Notes under the pieces: generated by a model | Told to the model about the DNA's origin: nothing | Database searches by the model: none | Seen by the model: only the letters and a program-made list of their open reading frames with translations | Program-made: the position numbers and the translations under genes | Origin: Breoghania sp037026715 | GTDB taxonomy: Bacteria; Pseudomonadota; Alphaproteobacteria; Rhizobiales; Stappiaceae | Assembly (NCBI RefSeq): GCF_037026715.1 | Contig: NZ_JBANCG010000004.1 | Span: 186,001 to 250,000, forward strand | Reading direction: 5' to 3' | Length of the DNA stretch: 64,000 nucleotides | Shown here: one piece after another, positions 62,532 through 64,000 of the stretch | Position numbering within the stretch: the first letter of the stretch is position 1 | Layout: each line of letters opens with the position of its first letter

Positions 62532-63424
62532 CCGCCTCCGCGCAGGGCATTGAAGACGCGGCTCACCGGTGCAATGCCCATCGCGTCCCGGCAATAGGCG
62601 GCAGCATCCAGCAGGGCGTCGAGGTCGATACCGGTCGCAAAGCCCTCGCCATGCAGCAGATAGACGATGTCCTCGCTGGCGACGTTGCCGGTTGCCCCGG
62701 GCGCGAACGGGCAGCCGCCGAGCCCACCGACCGCGGCATCGACCGTGCGCACGCCGAGCCGCACCGCTTCGCGAACGTTGGCGACGCCCATGCCGTAGGT
62801 GTCGTGGAAATGGGCGGCAAGCCGGTCCATCGGCACGTGGGCCGCCACCGCCGCGATAACGGCGGCGATCCGGCGCGGCGTGGCGCGGCCCAGCGTCTCG
62901 CCGAGCGAAATCTCGCCGCAGCCCATCTCCGTCAGCGCCCGCGCCACCGGCACGACAGCCTGTGGTGCGACCTCGCCGGAATAGGGGCAGTCGGTGATGG
63001 TGGAGATATAGCCGCGCACATTGATGCCCGCCGCACGCGCCGTCTCTACCAGCGGCGCGAAGCGGTCGAGCGAGGCGGCAACGGTGCAGCCGATGTTCTT
63101 TTGCGCGAACGCATCGCTCGCCGCGGTAAAGACGGCGATGGCGCGTGCGCCTTGCGCGATCGCCTGTTCAAGCCCGCGCGCATTGGCAACGAGCACCATG
63201 TCGCCGGGCTCGGCCCTGGACCCGACCGCGTCCATCACCTCGGCCGTGTCAGCCATGCGCGGCACGTGCTTGGGCGAGACGAAGGAGCCGACCTCCATCC
63301 GCGCCACACCCGCCTTGCGCAACCGCTCGATCAGGCCGATGCGGGCCGACGTCGCAATAGGATGCTTCCATGCCTGGAGGCCGTCGCGGGGGCCGACCTC
63401 CACGAGGGTGACGGCCTCCTTCAT
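62522..63424 (-). CDS. mvaB: Hydroxymethylglutaryl-CoA lyase
   Basis: A 300-residue TIM-barrel enzyme that splits HMG-CoA to acetoacetate and acetyl-CoA. Diagnostic segments are VEVGPRDGLQ near residue 10 (Arg and Asp of the active site), HFHDTYGMG near 232 (metal-binding His pair) and the active-site Cys in GGLGGCPFAPGATGN near 265. The start ATG 63424 overlaps the mvaA stop (ATGA at 63421-63424). The mvaA-mvaB order is that of the mevalonate-catabolic operon of Pseudomonas mevalonii; leucine breakdown genes are not nearby. Confidence 0.94.
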   Translation of the reverse strand: MKEAVTLVEVGPRDGLQAWKHPIATSARIGLIERLRKAGVARMEVGSFVSPKHVPRMADTAEVMDAVGSRAEPGDMVLVANARGLEQAIAQGARAIAVFTAASDAFAQKNIGCTVAASLDRFAPLVETARAAGINVRGYISTITDCPYSGEVAPQAVVPVARALTEMGCGEISLGETLGRATPRRIAAVIAAVAAHVPMDRLAAHFHDTYGMGVANVREAVRLGVRTVDAAVGGLGGCPFAPGATGNVASEDIVYLLHGEGFATGIDLDALLDAAAYCRDAMGIAPVSRVFNALRGGGLR

Positions 63425-64000
63425 TTTTCGGACCGGATGCGCTTGAGGATCTCCTCCGCCAGATCCTGACGGACCTTGCCGAGCGCCTTCAGCTCGGAAG
63501 CCACAAGGTCGATCTCCGCGCCGACCGCGCCCACCATCAGCGCCACGTTCTGCGCGTGCAGCGCCATGTGCCCCTTCTGGATACCGGTCGTCGCCAGCGC
63601 CCGCATGGCGCCGAAATTCTGCGCGAGTCCCACCGAAACGATGATGCGGGCAAGCGCGTCCGCCGTCTTCACGCCGAGGATTTCCAGGTTCGCCTGCGCG
63701 GTCGGATGGATCTTGGTCGCCCCGCCGATGAGGCCGACGGCCATCGGCATTTCCAGGATGCCGACGAGGTTGCCGTCCGCATCGGCCTCCCAACGCGACA
63801 TGGAACGATACCAACCGTCACGCGCGGCAAAGGCGTGGGCGCCGGCCTCGATGGCGCGGGTGTCGTTGCCGGTCGCCAGCACGACCGCCGAGACGCCGTT
63901 CATGATGCCCTTGTTGTGGGTGGCGGCGCGATAGGGATCGGCATCGGCGAAGTGATACGCCGACAGCATGTCGTCGCGCACCTGCTCGCCGCCGATCTCC
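63421..64000 (-). CDS. mvaA: Hydroxymethylglutaryl-CoA reductase, degradative (class II), 5'-truncated by window end
   Basis: The last 192 residues are visible; the rest lies beyond base 64000. The reading GEQVRDD then FADADPYRAATHNKGIMNG matches class II HMG-CoA reductases, with the catalytic Lys in ATHNKG. VVLATGNDTRAIEAGAHAFA and VGLAQNFGAMRAL follow, and the C-terminal His is in GIQKGHMALHAQNVA. Class II enzymes oxidise mevalonate to HMG-CoA with NAD+. With mvaB this gives mevalonate to acetoacetate plus acetyl-CoA. Confidence 0.93.
   Translation of the reverse strand, partial: EIGGEQVRDDMLSAYHFADADPYRAATHNKGIMNGVSAVVLATGNDTRAIEAGAHAFAARDGWYRSMSRWEADADGNLVGILEMPMAVGLIGGATKIHPTAQANLEILGVKTADALARIIVSVGLAQNFGAMRALATTGIQKGHMALHAQNVALMVGAVGAEIDLVASELKALGKVRQDLAEEILKRIRSEK

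Overview
The window looks like chromosomal DNA of a high-GC alphaproteobacterium, most likely of the order Hyphomicrobiales (Rhizobiales). Evidence for this is the order pckA / chvI-chvG-hprK-ptsIIA-ptsH-ahcY-divL-tsaE/amgK-murU-addB-addA-trxA, the block aroA-cmk-rpsA-sppA-ihfB, a class II (CP4-like) EPSP synthase, the short HPr kinase and a DivL kinase with tyrosine in the H-box. No phage, transposase, rRNA or CRISPR was seen. One tRNA-Ala(GGC) is present.

Region 1 (1-16.1 kb) is an exopolysaccharide locus with genes on both strands: GH2 and GH5 glycosidases, a Wzx-type flippase, a NodB-like deacetylase, a GT2, two GT4 and one WecG/TagA glycosyltransferase, a Wzz/GumC chain-length protein, a Wzy/ligase-type membrane protein, and a tandem alpha/beta-hydrolase with unusual nucleophile positions. 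No initiating sugar-phosphate transferase or outer-membrane exporter is visible.

Region 2 (16.2-49.5 kb) is mostly core genome: aromatic amino acid synthesis, pyrimidine nucleotide metabolism, translation (rpsA), DNA bending (ihfB), chaperone and redox (grpE, trxA), recombination repair (addAB), peptidoglycan recycling (amgK fused to tsaE, plus murU), cell-cycle signalling (divL), methyl cycle (ahcY), the nitrogen-type PTS output (hprK, ptsIIA, ptsH), the ChvG/ChvI acid and envelope stress system, and pckA. A two-gene unit, a SatD-family protein and a DUF3307-like membrane protein, sits between ptsH and ahcY. Three 18-bp operators at an exact 29-bp period lie in front of it.

Region 3 (49.6-64 kb) is accessory metabolism: XdhC-type maturation proteins with a molybdopterin-binding/nucleotidyltransferase fusion, a candidate structured ncRNA before a 70-aa GcrA-like zinc-binding protein, a flavin reductase, an extradiol dioxygenase, a CaiB/BaiF CoA-transferase family protein, a glycerate 2-kinase, an ECF-type nickel/cobalt importer (nikKMLQO-like) with a divergent nikR, and an mvaA-mvaB pair for mevalonate breakdown (mvaA cut by the window end). 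The NikR-like protein keeps its DNA-reading residues and faces a perfect GTATGA-N16-TCATAC operator, yet all four high-affinity nickel ligands are replaced.

Dispersed repeats include two copies of an 89-bp double-hairpin element, one single-hairpin relative, and a RIME-like long inverted repeat. All calls come from reading the sequence and from memory of the families; no searches were run.
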